A stretch of DNA of 64,000 nucleotides from Nymphaea colorata (Eukaryota; Streptophyta; Magnoliopsida; Nymphaeales; Nymphaeaceae), in assembly GCF_008831285.2 (NCBI RefSeq), contig NC_045139.1, positions 10,504,704 through 10,568,703 of the forward strand, given 5' to 3'. Positions 21,108 through 31,899 of this stretch are shown in pieces (within the stretch, counting starts at the first letter, position 1; each line of letters begins with the position of its first letter). The notes beneath the pieces are model-generated. The model ran no database searches and had not been told where the DNA came from. It saw only the letters and a program-made list of their open reading frames with translations. A program made the translations under genes and the position numbers.

Positions 21108-22884
21108 AAAAGATTTCTTTGCTATTTTTCATATAAACAGGACTTGTATTTTTCAAAATCATTTATATTAAAATCAAGTATTATACCTTGTTGTGCTAGA
21201 GTTTCTATCTTGTTAATGTTGACATAGCTTAATCTTTCATGTCATAAGTTTGCACTCACACTCAATGCACACTCAATATAAGCAGAACTTGAACCTTTGT
21301 TCATTTTGTTAAGCTTAAACATGTCATAGTATTTTGCATATTTACTTTTGAGCATAGTTCTCTCATGTTTTCCTACTGTGACTTTTCTGAAACAAAACAA
21401 ACTTTAAAATCTTTCTTAGTTAGAGCAGGGACAGACACTACGTTCCTCCACCTCATTCAGAATGACATTGGTGCCCCCAACATTGAGTCGATATGACCCG
21501 ACTCCTATGAATCACAATACGAATTATTTTCTATATAGACCTTTTGTACTCCTGGACCTAGGTCTTCCGTACAAACTACACATTTTTTTGTTTTAGCTAT
21601 GTGGCGAGTAGCCCCTAAATCTACCCACCAACCAGATAGTTCTCCATCTGCAAATAGACAACACAAATGACTTCTTTGTTGTAGTTTCCTTGATTTTTCT
21701 TCATGTTGTTGTTTTGATCATTGTTGTTCTTCTCGTTCGGAAACTTTGTCTTGCATTTCTTCTTGATGTGTCCAAGCTTCCCACATTTATAGCATTTCAC
21801 TATGGCTCCTTGAGGTCTCTGAGGACTTGCAAATTACTCTTAAACTTGCCATTGTATTTCTTTTAAAATTGTTTGAGTCTTACAGGCACATGACTACTAG
21901 CACATTTATCCTGGACTATCTTCAGTTCTATTTTATTTCTTTTGGCCAAGTTTTCTTGTTGAATAGGGAATTGAATAGGAAGCTTCTCTAAAGTTAAGAA
22001 TATCAAACTGAAGACTCAAGATAGTAACTACCATATCCCATGAAAGAGGTAGTCTATTTAGGATCATATAGATCTACATGTTATCTGAAATCACATTTCC
22101 TACTACCATGTCTTTATCCATGACCAACATCTTATTAACATGATCAACCGCTCTATCTGACTCATTCATTTTATATGAATTATACTACTCTAGGAGTAGT
22201 TGAACATGCATTGTAGTAGTGGTGTTATACTTTCAAGAGATAGCATCAAACATCTCCTTAATTGTCGGATAGTCCTCAAATACTCTGGTTAAATCGTCTT
22301 CCATGAATGCTAGCATAATAGTTTTAGTCATCTGGTAATCAGTCGTATATGCATCATAGGCCTTCTTTTCCTCATCTGTGAGCTTGTCTCATAAGGTGGA
22401 AAAAGGTTTGTTGATGACATAAATTAGTCTTTCAAGTGTCAAGGCCAACAGCATGAAAGTTGGTTCCATTGAGTTTTTCAGTCTTGACCAACCTTCACAA
22501 GCACTAATCATGCAAAGCATGTGACAAAGATTTACTAAAAAAGGTGAAGATACCAGTTTGATGACATGGTAAAGTCTTCTTCCTCCATGTCCTCATTAGA
22601 TGAAAGTTACTACATAATTTACACAATAAGACAAATAGAAAGGGTGAACAGAGATGCATCAAAACCAATAGACAAAAAGAAAAAAAGGGGACACACACCA
22701 AAGTAATGTAGAAAGCTAATTGACATGGCCAATAAAAACCAGTTAACAGAATACCATGAGGGGAGAAGAGCAGAAATACAGGTCTAGGCAATACAAGAAA
22801 AGTGGGTACTCCATCAAGACAGAGGACCAGTTTTTGCAGACGGATGAAATCAACGATAAAAGAACCTGCTCACAAGTTCATCGC

Positions 22885-22968
22885 CACATAAAACGCTCTA
22901 GGTTGAAACATTTTCTGTCAACGGTCGGGAGAGGAGCGGAAGACGGAAATAATGCTCCTACATCTTTG
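22885..22968 (+). repeat. direct repeat unit 1 (pair with 23812-23898)
   Basis: It shares with the second unit the sequence from AAA-CGCTCTAGGTTG through ACATTTTCTGTC, GGAGAGGAGCG, AAGACGG and AATG-TCCTACA. There are several substitutions and a small indel. Origin unknown. Confidence 0.7.
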
Positions 22969-23811
22969 TCGATGATGGATGGCACTGTTGTTAGTTGAGG
23001 TGTGTGCATCTCAATCCTGCAAAAGTCATAGCCAAAGGATGGCATTGTACCGCGGAAGATGGCGATTCATCTGGCGACACTTGTGGTGGTTGGGATTGTG
23101 TTGTTTTCAACCACCCCAATTACCAAAAAGTTACCCAAATGAGAATGTGTGCAAGAGATGTTGCAGCAAATGGAAGGTTGTTACAATAACCTTCCATATG
23201 CAAATTCTCGTGTCCATGTTCGGTTCACATCAGTGGTGTAGCCACATGTGGGATGGTTGCCCACACCAGCTCTTTAAAATTCATTTATTTTTACATTAGC
23301 AAATTTAATATTTGCTTTTATACATACATAGGTGCCCTTCTAAATATAAATGTTTCTAAACAAATGCCCCTCCAGCTAATTTTTCTAACTCCGCCATTTG
23401 TTCATATGACATAAATTGATAATTGAAGTAATACAGCTGACTTCTTGCACATGTATAATTTTCACTTGGATCAAAAGGCATTCAATCTGAATCCTAGTTT
23501 AGCTTCTCTATCATTTACTATTTTTAAATTGCAAGCATTTTATTTAATTTAACTTTGCCTGTTCAAGTAGATTTAGTGGGTGGTTGCGGTCAACTAACAA
23601 CTATTTTCTTTTTCAAGGTGTTCAGTTGTTAGGTTTTTAGTTTTTTATGAGTTTTTCTCAATGTTGTTAGGGTCAGCTTGAATTGGCTTTCGTCAATGGC
23701 AAACCGATCGATTGACTGACCATTTAAGACTGTCATGTGTTAGCTTTTCACTATTTTGTAAATATTTCTACACTTTCCTTTATGAACTCAATAGCTGATT
23801 CATCCCCACAA

Positions 23812-23898
23812 AAATCGCTCTAGGTTGGAACATGTTCTGTCGATAACCAAGGTGGTCAGCAGAGGAGCGAAAGACGGCAGCAATGTTCCTACAGGCCT
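23812..23898 (+). repeat. direct repeat unit 2 (pair with 22885-22968)
   Basis: Second copy of the ~85-bp unit about 930 bp downstream, same orientation. Confidence 0.7.
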
Positions 23899-25107
23899 TT
23901 GCTCAACTATGAACTACACCACAAAAAAGGGGGTCGGGCTTTTACTGACTAAAAAAAAGGGTTTGTAAAAAATGACAAAAAAAAAATGTGGTTCAGCTAG
24001 GGTCTCACCCAGGCTATTAAACTGAATTTGACCAATTCATGCAATATTTTATCTACAGTTGACGAAATTCATCAATGCATCCACTTATCATAATTTGATA
24101 TGACTAATGTGACAGACATGAGATGGGTCTGATGAAAGACCATTTGGGCACAAAATTACAATGGAACGATCTTAAGAGGGAAATTTTAGCCATAATCCTG
24201 AAAGCTGGCCACATATTTATGATCTTCACTGGGCACAGGCCTTTACGCTTGATTAATACTAGTGCAGAGATTATAAGTCAATTTAGGTGAAGTAACAGTA
24301 ATATATGCATGTCAGTTTCTTGTGTAAAGATAAAATTCCGTTGAAGTTGTTGGCAAAAGCAGAAAAAGCGTAAGATCTGTTCTTCTAGATCATGGCATGA
24401 AATTTGACCAGCTGGCTCCTAGAAGTTTTTTGATTGTGAGTTGGTGCTGGAAGAACTAGGCATTATCAAGTTTCACTTACTAGATTCCAATCTAAGTAAA
24501 CAATCTGACGGAATTCTTTAAGGCCAAAATCCAAAGTCGGACTCTATGTCAACTTAATATGTATTCAGATGTGGGTTGCATTCAGATAAATTCCTATTCC
24601 AACTTCTCCTCACGTATGGTTGGTTATTAGACTTTATTTCATCGCCAATTTCGCATATACACATTGGTTTTCAATTTGTATCATGCTGACCTTTAGGGGG
24701 TGTTTGATAGACTCAGATTTCAAAACCTCGGGATTTGAAAACAATAGATTTATGGTTGGACCCTCCCCCCTCCAATTTTAAGTCCCACAATTAAGCAATG
24801 CAAAAAAGTAACATAAGGATTTAAGTTTAGATCTTAAGCCTGACCAAAAATCTCTCGTTTGACAAGTATGAATTCTACGATAGATATTTTATCACATCAG
24901 CAAAAGCATGCCACATTAGTAAATAGACTGTAATTATTTTCAACTGACTTGAAACTGATCAATAATTAGCCAACTTTGGTAAAGGCAACAGATAATTGAT
25001 GTTGCATTTCTGGTTCGCTTTAAAACTTTGTGTGTGTGAAGCCAACTTTTGATGAAAGCCGTCAAATTGTAGCAGGAAGAAAACAAAACTAAATACAGTA
25101 AAGAAAT

Positions 25108-25340
25108 TTAAAGGCAACACTGTTGTTACCACTGCATACACTTGAAAACACTACACAGTTAAGTGCATGGGAATTGACACCTGGTTTACAAAAAGAGAGA
25201 GAGAGAGAGAGAAATAGCACATTCAACATTACAAGGACAACACTGTTGTTACCACTGCATACACTTGAAAACACTACAGAGTTGAGTGGATGGGAATTGA
25301 CACCTGGTTTAGAGAGAGAGAGAGAAATAGCATATTCAAC

Positions 25341-25345
<5 letters not shown>
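25108..25345. repeat. tandem duplication of ~127 bp
   Basis: Two adjacent copies begin AACACTGTTGTTACCACTGC (near 25115 and 25240). Both run through GAATTGACACCTGGTTTA into a GA tract and AAATAGCA-ATTCAACATTA. It lies just downstream of the UGT stop codon, on the gene's 3' side. Confidence 0.88.

Positions 25346-25417
<72 letters not shown>
25343..25417 (+). repeat. (TA)n(GA)n compound microsatellite
   Basis: About 19 TA units (25343-25381) followed by a GA-rich run to about 25417. Confidence 0.95.
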
Positions 25418-25420
<3 letters not shown>

Positions 25421-25459
25421 TCCCATGCATGCATGGACGTGATGGGAACTTGACCACCT

Positions 25460-25570
25460 TCATGGTGAAGCTACCAACTCCGTGAGCATGGTCATGAAGC
25501 CCTTTGAATAGTCTTTCAGCAACACCTCCTGCTGAAGGATCTCCCTCAACTTAGAATTGTTGGCTCTCAC
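25460..25570 (-). pseudogene. 3' end of UGT pseudogene, severed by Copia-C
   Basis: The minus strand of this segment continues the glycosyltransferase frame from 30512 after removal of Copia-C and one copy of the target duplication. It adds an Arg-Ala-Asn-Asn start and a helical tail containing LREILQQE and KGFMTMLTEL, and stops at TGA (25460-25462). This is the usual C-terminal helix of plant UGTs. Confidence 0.85.
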
Positions 25571-25612
25571 TGTTAACAAAAATACCAAGAAGGCTCTCAA
25601 TGTGTATTACTT

Positions 25613-25797
25613 GGGAGATGAAAAGTCATATCTCTTGAGAGATGAAAAGTCATGTCTGTTGGAAGATGAAAAGTCATGTCTCTTAGGAGACGAAAAGACA
25701 TGTCTCTTGAGAGATGAAAAGTCATGTCTCTTGAGGGATGAACAGTCAGGTATATTGAAAGATGAAAAGTCATGTCTCTTGGGAACTAGAGACCCCT
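25613..25797 (+). repeat. 24-bp tandem minisatellite in LTR U3
   Basis: Units of the form GATGAAAAGTCATGTCTCTT plus a variable TGAGA/TGGAA/AGGA linker repeat seven to eight times. Each unit has a near-palindromic core (AGACATGTCT in one unit). The array ends about 20 bp before the TATA box, a position typical of enhancer repeats. The same array is in the 3' LTR at 30185-30360. Confidence 0.92.
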
Positions 25798-25810
25798 TAT
25801 GTAACTCCTC

Positions 25811-25820
25811 TATATAAATG
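25811..25820 (+). promoter_or_regulatory. TATA box of Copia-C LTR
   Basis: TATATAAATG follows the U3 minisatellite, with CT-rich sequence downstream. Confidence 0.75.
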
Positions 25821-25939
25821 AGTCTCTCCACCAAAGAAAGGCAAGCAAGAAATGATAGAGTAGTGGACGTAGGCCTATTGGCTGAACCACTTTAAAATTT
25901 TATGTCCCTTTAATTATTTCTTCATTTTGATTTCTTACA

Positions 25940-25952
25940 TGGTATCAGAGCC
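25940..25952 (+). promoter_or_regulatory. Copia-C primer-binding site
   Basis: TGGTATCAGAGCC abuts the 5' LTR, an exact match to the initiator Met-tRNA complement. Confidence 0.92.
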
Positions 25953-26019
25953 ACTGGTTCTTGTTAGTGTTGCTGCTAGATCCTAAGGATTACATCTTGT
26001 GTTGCCGCGTTTCATTCTC

Positions 26020-27699
26020 ATGGCAAATCAAGAAGCATCATCAAATACGGGAGTCAACTCTGATACGGGTATGAATTTTCTTGCTTCTCCTCTTCAGTGC
26101 CCAAGCAATTTACAGCATTTCCTCACCATCAAGTTAAATGTTGAAAATTATCTTATTGGGGAATCTCAATTCACTTCAATTTTGATCTCATTTGGTCTTA
26201 TGGGATATATTGATGGAAGCAAACCTGCTTTGTCAATGTTTAGAAGTGGAACAACTGAAATTAGTTCAGAATATATTGAATGGTTGAGAAATGATCAACT
26301 ACTTTTGAGTTGGATTAAGTCCTCTCTATTTGAAGCAATACATACTCAAATTATTGGTTTAAAAACCTCTCTAGAGGTTTGGAGCACTCTTAGGCAGTCA
26401 TATGCCACTCAATCTAGGGCTCGTATAATGTAGTTAAAATCACAGTTTCAAGATTTGAAAAAAGGGTCTAGTTCTATGGATGTTTATATAAACAAAGCAA
26501 AATCTATTGCTCATCAATTAGCCATTGCATCCAAACCTGTTGATGAAGATGATCTTGTTCTTCAAATTCTTAGAGGATTGCCAAGTGAATATCTTGCTTT
26601 TAAAGTCAGTATGAAAACTCGAAAGGACCCTGTCTCTTTGAACGAACTTCATGGGCTTCTTTTCATACAAGAAGCCAACTTAAAAGAAGATGATTCTCAA
26701 ACTTTTGAATCTATTGTGTCGGCTACGAATATTGCCTCAAAACAAGTTTACAACAAGCAAACCAACTACAAAGGTCGTGGTAGAAACAACTACCAATCTA
26801 GAGGAGGAGTCCGGAAAAGTGATCAATACAAAGGTGATCGTCTTGTGTGCCAAATATGTGGAAAAGTTGGTCATACTACAAAGTTTTGTTGGTCATATAC
26901 TAACTTGCTTAAAGAAAAAGAGACAATGCCTCCTCAAGCATTTCATGCAGTTTCTTCTAGCACTCTGAATCAAGATATTGGAGATGACAATTGGTATCCT
27001 GACTCCGATGCGACTCATCACATCACCAATGATATCAATAACTTGTCCATTCATGTCAAATACAAAGGTGGAGATGCAGTAAAAATCAGAGATTGATCAG
27101 GTTTGAGAATTTTTCATATTGGTTCTTCAAAGACATCTCAAAATTTAGTTTTAAATGATCTCCTTCATGTGCCCAAAATAACAAGAAACTTGTTATATGT
27201 ACAACATTTTTCTAAGGATAATGGAGTCTATTTTGAGTTTCATCCTAATATGTGCTATGTTAAGCAGCAGGGAACGGGAAAAATTCTTCAACAAGGAACG
27301 AGCAGTGATGGGCTATATAAGATAGACCTTAGTAGCAGAAAAAAGGAAACACAACTTGAAGAAAGACATACTATTGGGCAGTGGCACAAAAGACTTGGTC
27401 GCCCTTCATTTTCCATTGTTAAGAAGGTTTTGAACAAGTTTGATTTGTCTTATTATGATGATTGTTTAAATTATTTGTGTGAAGCTTGTCAAAAAGCTAA
27501 GAGTCATAAAATTCCATTTAATGCTATTTCAAGTAAGGTGAAACACACGCTTGAACTCATTTATTCTGATGTATGGGGTCCAGCCCCAGTGGAGAGTGTG
27601 AATGGTTTTAAGTACTATGTGATTTTTATGGATGTCTTTTCAAGATATACTTGGATTTATTTGATGAAAAAAAAAATCAGACGTCAGTCATGTTTTTAA
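26020..27699 (+). pseudogene. Copia-C gag-protease-integrase N part (broken)
   Basis: One reading frame from an ATG at 26020 covers Gag (retrotransposon-gag/UBN2 type), a zinc knuckle CQICGKVGHTTKFC (near 26850), a protease region where the usual DSG is DSD (WYPDSDATHHIT), the pre-integrase domain, and the integrase start with IYSDVWGPAP. In-frame stops lie at 26431 (TAG) and about 27094 (TGA). At about 27667-27678 an A-run of altered length shifts the frame just after IYLMKK. It is non-functional, though long segments remain readable. Confidence 0.9.
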
Positions 27700-28475
27700 A
27701 GCTTTCAAGGCACTTTCTGAAAATCTCACTGGGCACAAGATAAAATATTTTCACTCAGGTTGGGGAGGAGAATTTCAGGGGCTTCAATCATATCTTGTCC
27801 ATAATGGGATTGGACATAGAATATCATGTCCTCATACCCCTGAACAAAATGGAGCAGCTGAAAGGAGACATAAACAAATTGTTGAAACAGGCTTATCTCT
27901 AATGGCAGAAGGTAATATTCCCAAGAACTTTTGGTCCTATGCTTTTGTACTATTGTGTATTTGATTAACCGAATACCAACCAAGATTCTTGATTTTGCTT
28001 CTTCTTTGGAAAAATTGTTCAAAGAGAAACCTGACTATGGCTTCCTCAAAATCTTTGGATGTGAATGCTTTTCTTATTTAAGACTTATCAGAAAAATAAA
28101 TTAGATTACCGTTCTGAAAGATGTATTTTCTTGGGTTATACTCCTCAACATAAAGGATATTATTGTTTAGGTGTATGAACCGGTAAAATCTATATTTCGA
28201 GACATGTCCAATTTAATGAGAAAAAATTTCCTTTTATTGATACTCAAGAAACTAGAACTCAAGATCTAAAAACTCAAAACCAAGCTAAAATTTTAACCTC
28301 CCCTCATGAATATCAGTTCTCAAACCCTACAACATCATCATCTAGTACCTCCACAACTTCAGAGGAACTCTTACTTCAGTCTGAAACAAATAGTGAATCT
28401 CAACCTGAAACTCTTGAAAATGAGGAGCCTACCCAATCCAATGAAAATGAACCAAATCAAGAACGTGTCCATCCT
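27700..28475 (+). pseudogene. Copia-C integrase C part (broken)
   Basis: In shifted frames the sequence continues the integrase with GHRISCPHTPEQNGAAERRHK-like text near 27810-27870, the GCECFSYL region near 28055 and the linker to RT. There are multiple stops and frame changes. Confidence 0.75.
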
Positions 28476-30105
28476 ATGACTACTAGATCTCAAGTGGGAA
28501 CCTTCAAACCTAATTCTAAATACAATGAGTTCCATACATATTTTTCTAGCAAACACTCTCTTCCAAGAGCTCTTGTCTCCACTCTTCTTGAAGACAAAGA
28601 ACCCTCAAGTTTCAAGGAAGCATATGAAGATGAAAATTGGAGGAAGGCCATGCAAGAAAAATATGATGCTTTTATTCGAAACAATACTTGGAAACTTGTT
28701 TCAAAGAAAGAAGCCAAATACATTGTAGGATGTAAATGGGTGTTCAAAATCAAGCGAAAGGCAGATGTATCATTGGAAAGATACAAGGCTAGACTCGTCG
28801 CCAAGGGATATAGTCAAAAAGAAGGAATTGAGTATATTGAAACCTTCAGCCCTGTTGTGAAGCCTACTACAATTCGGACAGTATTGACTATTTCTATTAG
28901 TCACAAATGAAAAATACATCAGCTGGATATTCAAAATGCATTCCTATATGGATCTATTTTAGAAGAAGTTTATGTGGCTCAACCACTCGGATTTCAAAAT
29001 CATTTTTTCCCAAATCATGTATGCAAGCTTGAACGTGCTTTATATGGTTTAAAACAGGCTCCTAGGGCATGGTTTGTCCGTCTTAGTCTATTCCTCCAAA
29101 ATCTTGGTTTTAAAGGGGCTCAAACAGATTCATCTCTTTTTATTTTGAGAAAAAGAGAAATACTTCTATATGTTTTGGTATACGTGGATGACATGATCAT
29201 AACAGGGAGCTTACCAGAATATATTCATAAAATTATTTGTCAATTCAAAAGTGAGTTTGTCATTAAAGATCTGGGTGAGCTTCATTTCTTTTTGAGCATA
29301 GAAGCAAAAAGAATTGACAATAAGCTAATATTGTTTCAAATGAAATACATATTCGAGCTTCTCAAAAGAACAAATATGCTTGGAGCTAAGGGAGTTTCAA
29401 CTCCAATGGCATGCTCCCCTGCTTTATCTGCTCAAACTGGATCAAATTTTTATGATCCAACTCTTTATCGCAGCATTGTTGGCGCTCTTCAATACTCTAC
29501 TGTGACTCGTCTAGACATCTCTTATGTTGTCAACAAAGTTTGTCAATACATGCATCATCCTACTGATGCTCATTGGGATGCCGTAAAGAGAATCCTAAGA
29601 TATTTGAAGCACACTATTGATTATGGCCTTGTTATTAGACCTAGTTCAGTTTTAAATATTAATGCTTAAAGTGATGCAGATTGGGCTGGATGTCTTGATG
29701 ATAGACGCTCTACAGGTGGATATGCAGTATTTATTGGATCCAATCTAATTTCATGGAGTGCTAAAAAACAGTCAGTTGTCTCTCGTTCTAGCACTGATGC
29801 TGAGTATCGATCTATTGCCAATACTACTGCTGAAATCATGTGGTTACAATTTTTATTAAAAGAACTTTGTGTTGATCAATCACAACCTCCCATATTATGG
29901 TGCGACAACATCGGCGTAGCCTATCTTGCAGCTCATCCTGTGTATCATAGTCGCAGCAAACACATAGGAATTGACCTTCATTTTGTTCGAGAAAAATTGG
30001 CTAAAGGAGATTTGAAAATTCAGTACATCTCTTCCAAAGATTAGGTTGCTGATATTTTAACTAAGCCACTTAGTAAGCAGCACCATTATCAAATAATTAA
30101 CAAGC
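28476..30105 (+). pseudogene. Copia-C reverse transcriptase and RNase H (broken by stops)
   Basis: One frame encodes RT from [10 protein letters not shown]-like text through [22 protein letters not shown] and YVDDMIITGS, then RNase H ([41 protein letters not shown]). In-frame stops are at about 28908 (TGA where Trp is expected), 29667 (TAA) and 30042 (TAG where Gln is expected). The frame is otherwise unbroken for about 1.6 kb. The YVDD active site is intact. Confidence 0.9.
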
Positions 30106-30133
30106 TCAATCTCATTGTTGGACCATTGAGCTT

Positions 30134-30142
30134 GCGGGGGGA
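30134..30142 (+). promoter_or_regulatory. Copia-C polypurine tract
   Basis: GCGGGGGGA immediately precedes the 3' LTR start TGTTAACAG. Confidence 0.85.
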
Positions 30143-30511
30143 TGTTAACAGCAACACCAAGAAGGCTCTCAATGTGTATTACTTGGGAGATGAAAAGCCA
30201 TATCTTTTGAGAGATGAAAAGTCATGTCTGTTGGAAGATTAAAAGTCATGTCTCTTAGGAGATGAAAAGACATGTCTCTTGAAAGATGAAAAGTCATGTC
30301 TCTTGAGGAATGAAAAGTCATGTATGTTGAAAGATGAAAAGTCATGTCTCTTAGAAACTAGAAACCCCTTATGTAACTCCTCTATATAAATGAGTCTCTC
30401 CACCAAAGAAAGGCAAGCAAGAAATGATAGAGTAGTGGACGTAGGCCTATTGGCTGAACCACTTTAAAATTTTATGTCCCTTTAATTATTTCTTCATTTT
30501 GATTTCTTACA
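30143..30511 (+). repeat. Copia-C 3' LTR (369 bp)
   Basis: Same length as the 5' LTR, with the same minisatellite (30185-30360). Most of the ~15 differences lie in the repeat array. It ends TTTCTTACA before the target duplication CTCAC. Confidence 0.95.
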
Positions 30512-31765
30512 CTCACCACCTTCCCCTTCTTCGAACCTTCAACCATTACGGTCCTCACTGCTTTCCTGGTGAACCACCCATCCCAAGCTCTCCTGTTGAT
30601 CTTCACTGCTGCCCTAAGCTGCATGACCATCAGCTTCGTGTTCGGGTACTGGTCTCCCTTCACCGGTAACATCACCAACTGACACCCTGCCTCCGCCGCC
30701 TCCACTATAGAGCTCCAGCCACCATGGTTGATGGAGCAGCCGACCGCCGGATGCCTCAAGATGAGTGGCTGGTTTACCCACCCGCTGCTCACCATCCCCC
30801 TTCCTCCTGCCTTCTCTCCTATCTCCGCCTCTAACTCTTGCTTCTTCGCCTTAGGCGCGTCGGCAGCAGTGTTGAGCACAGCCAGAAACGGGAATCCGGT
30901 CATCTCGAGCCCCGCAACCAGCTCTTTCATCTGCTTCACCGATAGAGACGACTCGCTTCCGAAAGAGCAGAAAACAACTGTGCCCTTTGGGAACTTGTTG
31001 AGCCACTTGGCCAGCTTCGGCTCTAGGTCTCCGGCTGGGGCCTTCGGCAGGAGCACGCCGGTGGGCAGCACCGGCTTCCGGCATTGAGAAGACAGGTAGT
31101 TAATCGAAGGCGCCTCCACCTCGTAGGTGCTCCTCACGGCGATGGCATCGCTGCGGGACATGCAGGAGACCAGGCGGCTGAGCCGGAGATGTGGGCGTTG
31201 GAGAGCATGCCACGTACCTCATAAGGCTTCACCCTCAGGTACACGGAGAGCAGCTCTCTCGGCGGCAACCTCAGCCTCCAGAGAGATGGCCTCTGGTGAG
31301 GTGTCAAACCGAAGAGGATGGTGCTTGCAATGTTGATGGCATTGAAGATAGAAAAGTAGACGGACTTGGTACCGAGCAACTCCGCCACCTCCGGGACCCA
31401 GCATTGGATGGAGTCAAAGACAACGACCTGAGGGGAGAGTTTGGCGAGTATTTTAGCAATCTGTGGCCGCGTCGCGTCCATTGCCTGCCTCAGTAGCTCG
31501 GCCAGCACTTCGTGCTGTAGACATCGGACGGAAGGCCGTCGATGGGGGGAAGTTTGTTGCTGAGGATGGGGATGTTAGGGTCGAGGGAGAGGCGAATCTT
31601 GGGGACGAGGGAGGGAAGGGTGAGGACGGTGACGTTGACGCCATTAGCAGCAAGGGCGTTGGAGAGATGGACGAAAGGGAAGATGTGGCCGAAGGCTAGA
31701 AATGGGAACATGACCACCTGAAGTGGCTGGTTATGGTTGTCGCCTTCCATGGCGAGACTCCCCAT
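30512..31765 (-). pseudogene. UDP-glycosyltransferase (UGT79/91/94-like), main part
   Basis: A GT1-family plant glycosyltransferase, a soluble cytosolic enzyme that moves a sugar from a UDP-sugar to a small molecule. The UGT79/94 group typically adds a sugar to an existing flavonoid or terpenoid glycoside. Start: ATG at 31765. The N-terminal motif FLAFGHIFPF places the catalytic His at residue 27. The C-terminal half has KGTVVFCSFGS and a PSPG box from GWVNQPLILRHPAVG to GDQYPN, where the usual HCG is HGG. A missing base near 31510 and another frame change near 31175-31200 break the N-terminal half. Copia-C cuts the last ~36 codons (25460-25570). It is single-exon and GC-rich. The gene is dead; its sugar and acceptor cannot be deduced. 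Confidence 0.9.
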
Positions 31766-31861
31766 TTGCTTTCTCCTTCTCGTGGTAAGTATTGAACACT
31801 AGTATGAGGAAGCTACCTAGCCACTAGTGTGCCTGATGGATTTTGTGCAAACCCTATGTGA

Positions 31862-31869
31862 TATTTATA
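31862..31869 (-). promoter_or_regulatory. TATA box upstream of UGT
   Basis: The minus strand reads TATAAATA about 97 bp upstream of the UGT start codon, a normal distance for a plant promoter with a short leader. Confidence 0.65.
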
Positions 31870-31899
31870 CAACACCATTAACCCATGTTCCGGATGAAA

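Larger units (their letters stand above)
18180..22520 (-). mobile_element. decayed Ty1/Copia element, minus strand
   Basis: Minus-strand Copia remnants in the correct order. The gag-like region is near 22480-21830. A zinc knuckle CYKCGKLGHIKKKC is at about 21740-21795. The integrase core is at 20757-21107 (HIDICGPF, FIDDFSR, VVRSDQDGEYA). The post-integrase region is at 20380-20637. RT is at 19404-20080, with the catalytic motif changed to YVDN. RNase H decays towards 18600. A purine tract near 18460 and a TTTTATATAAAAG TATA-like site near 18355 suggest the 3' LTR lies below about 18450. No matching 5' LTR was found, so the element is truncated or too diverged. Confidence 0.8.
22521..25090. 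other. intergenic with a dispersed direct repeat
   Basis: No gene recognised. It contains an ~85-bp direct repeat (22885-22968 and 23812-23898) sharing CGCTCTAGGTTG, TTTTCTGTC and GGAGCG-AAGACGG segments. A GGGGTGTTTGATAGACTCAG stretch near 24697 is MITE-like but unpaired. Confidence 0.5.
25571..25939 (+). repeat. Copia-C 5' LTR (369 bp) with 24-bp minisatellite
   Basis: It starts TGTTAACAAA and ends TTTCTTACA, followed by the primer site. U3 contains seven to eight tandem ~24-bp units around GATGAAAAGTCATGTCTCTT (25613-25797). A TATA box TATATAAATG lies at 25811-25820. Confidence 0.95.
25571..30511 (+). mobile_element. Copia-C, full-length Ty1/Copia inserted in the UGT gene
   Basis: A plus-strand Copia with 369-bp LTRs (25571-25939 and 30143-30511) and a perfect target duplication CTCAC (25566-25570, 30512-30516). 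It interrupts the C-terminal coding region of a minus-strand UGT. By eye the LTRs differ at about 15 of 369 positions (about 4%), an intermediate age. The internal region is collinear with a Copia gag-pol but carries several stops and at least one frameshift. Confidence 0.96.

Noticed and set aside
22756-23299. Overlapping short frames suggesting a small gene
   Set aside because: Low-complexity basic sequence, no domain, and the segment includes one unit of a dispersed direct repeat.
25613-25797. Regular repeat-and-linker pattern resembling a CRISPR array
   Set aside because: It lies inside both LTRs of a plant retrotransposon, the units are contiguous with very short linkers, and there is no prokaryotic context.
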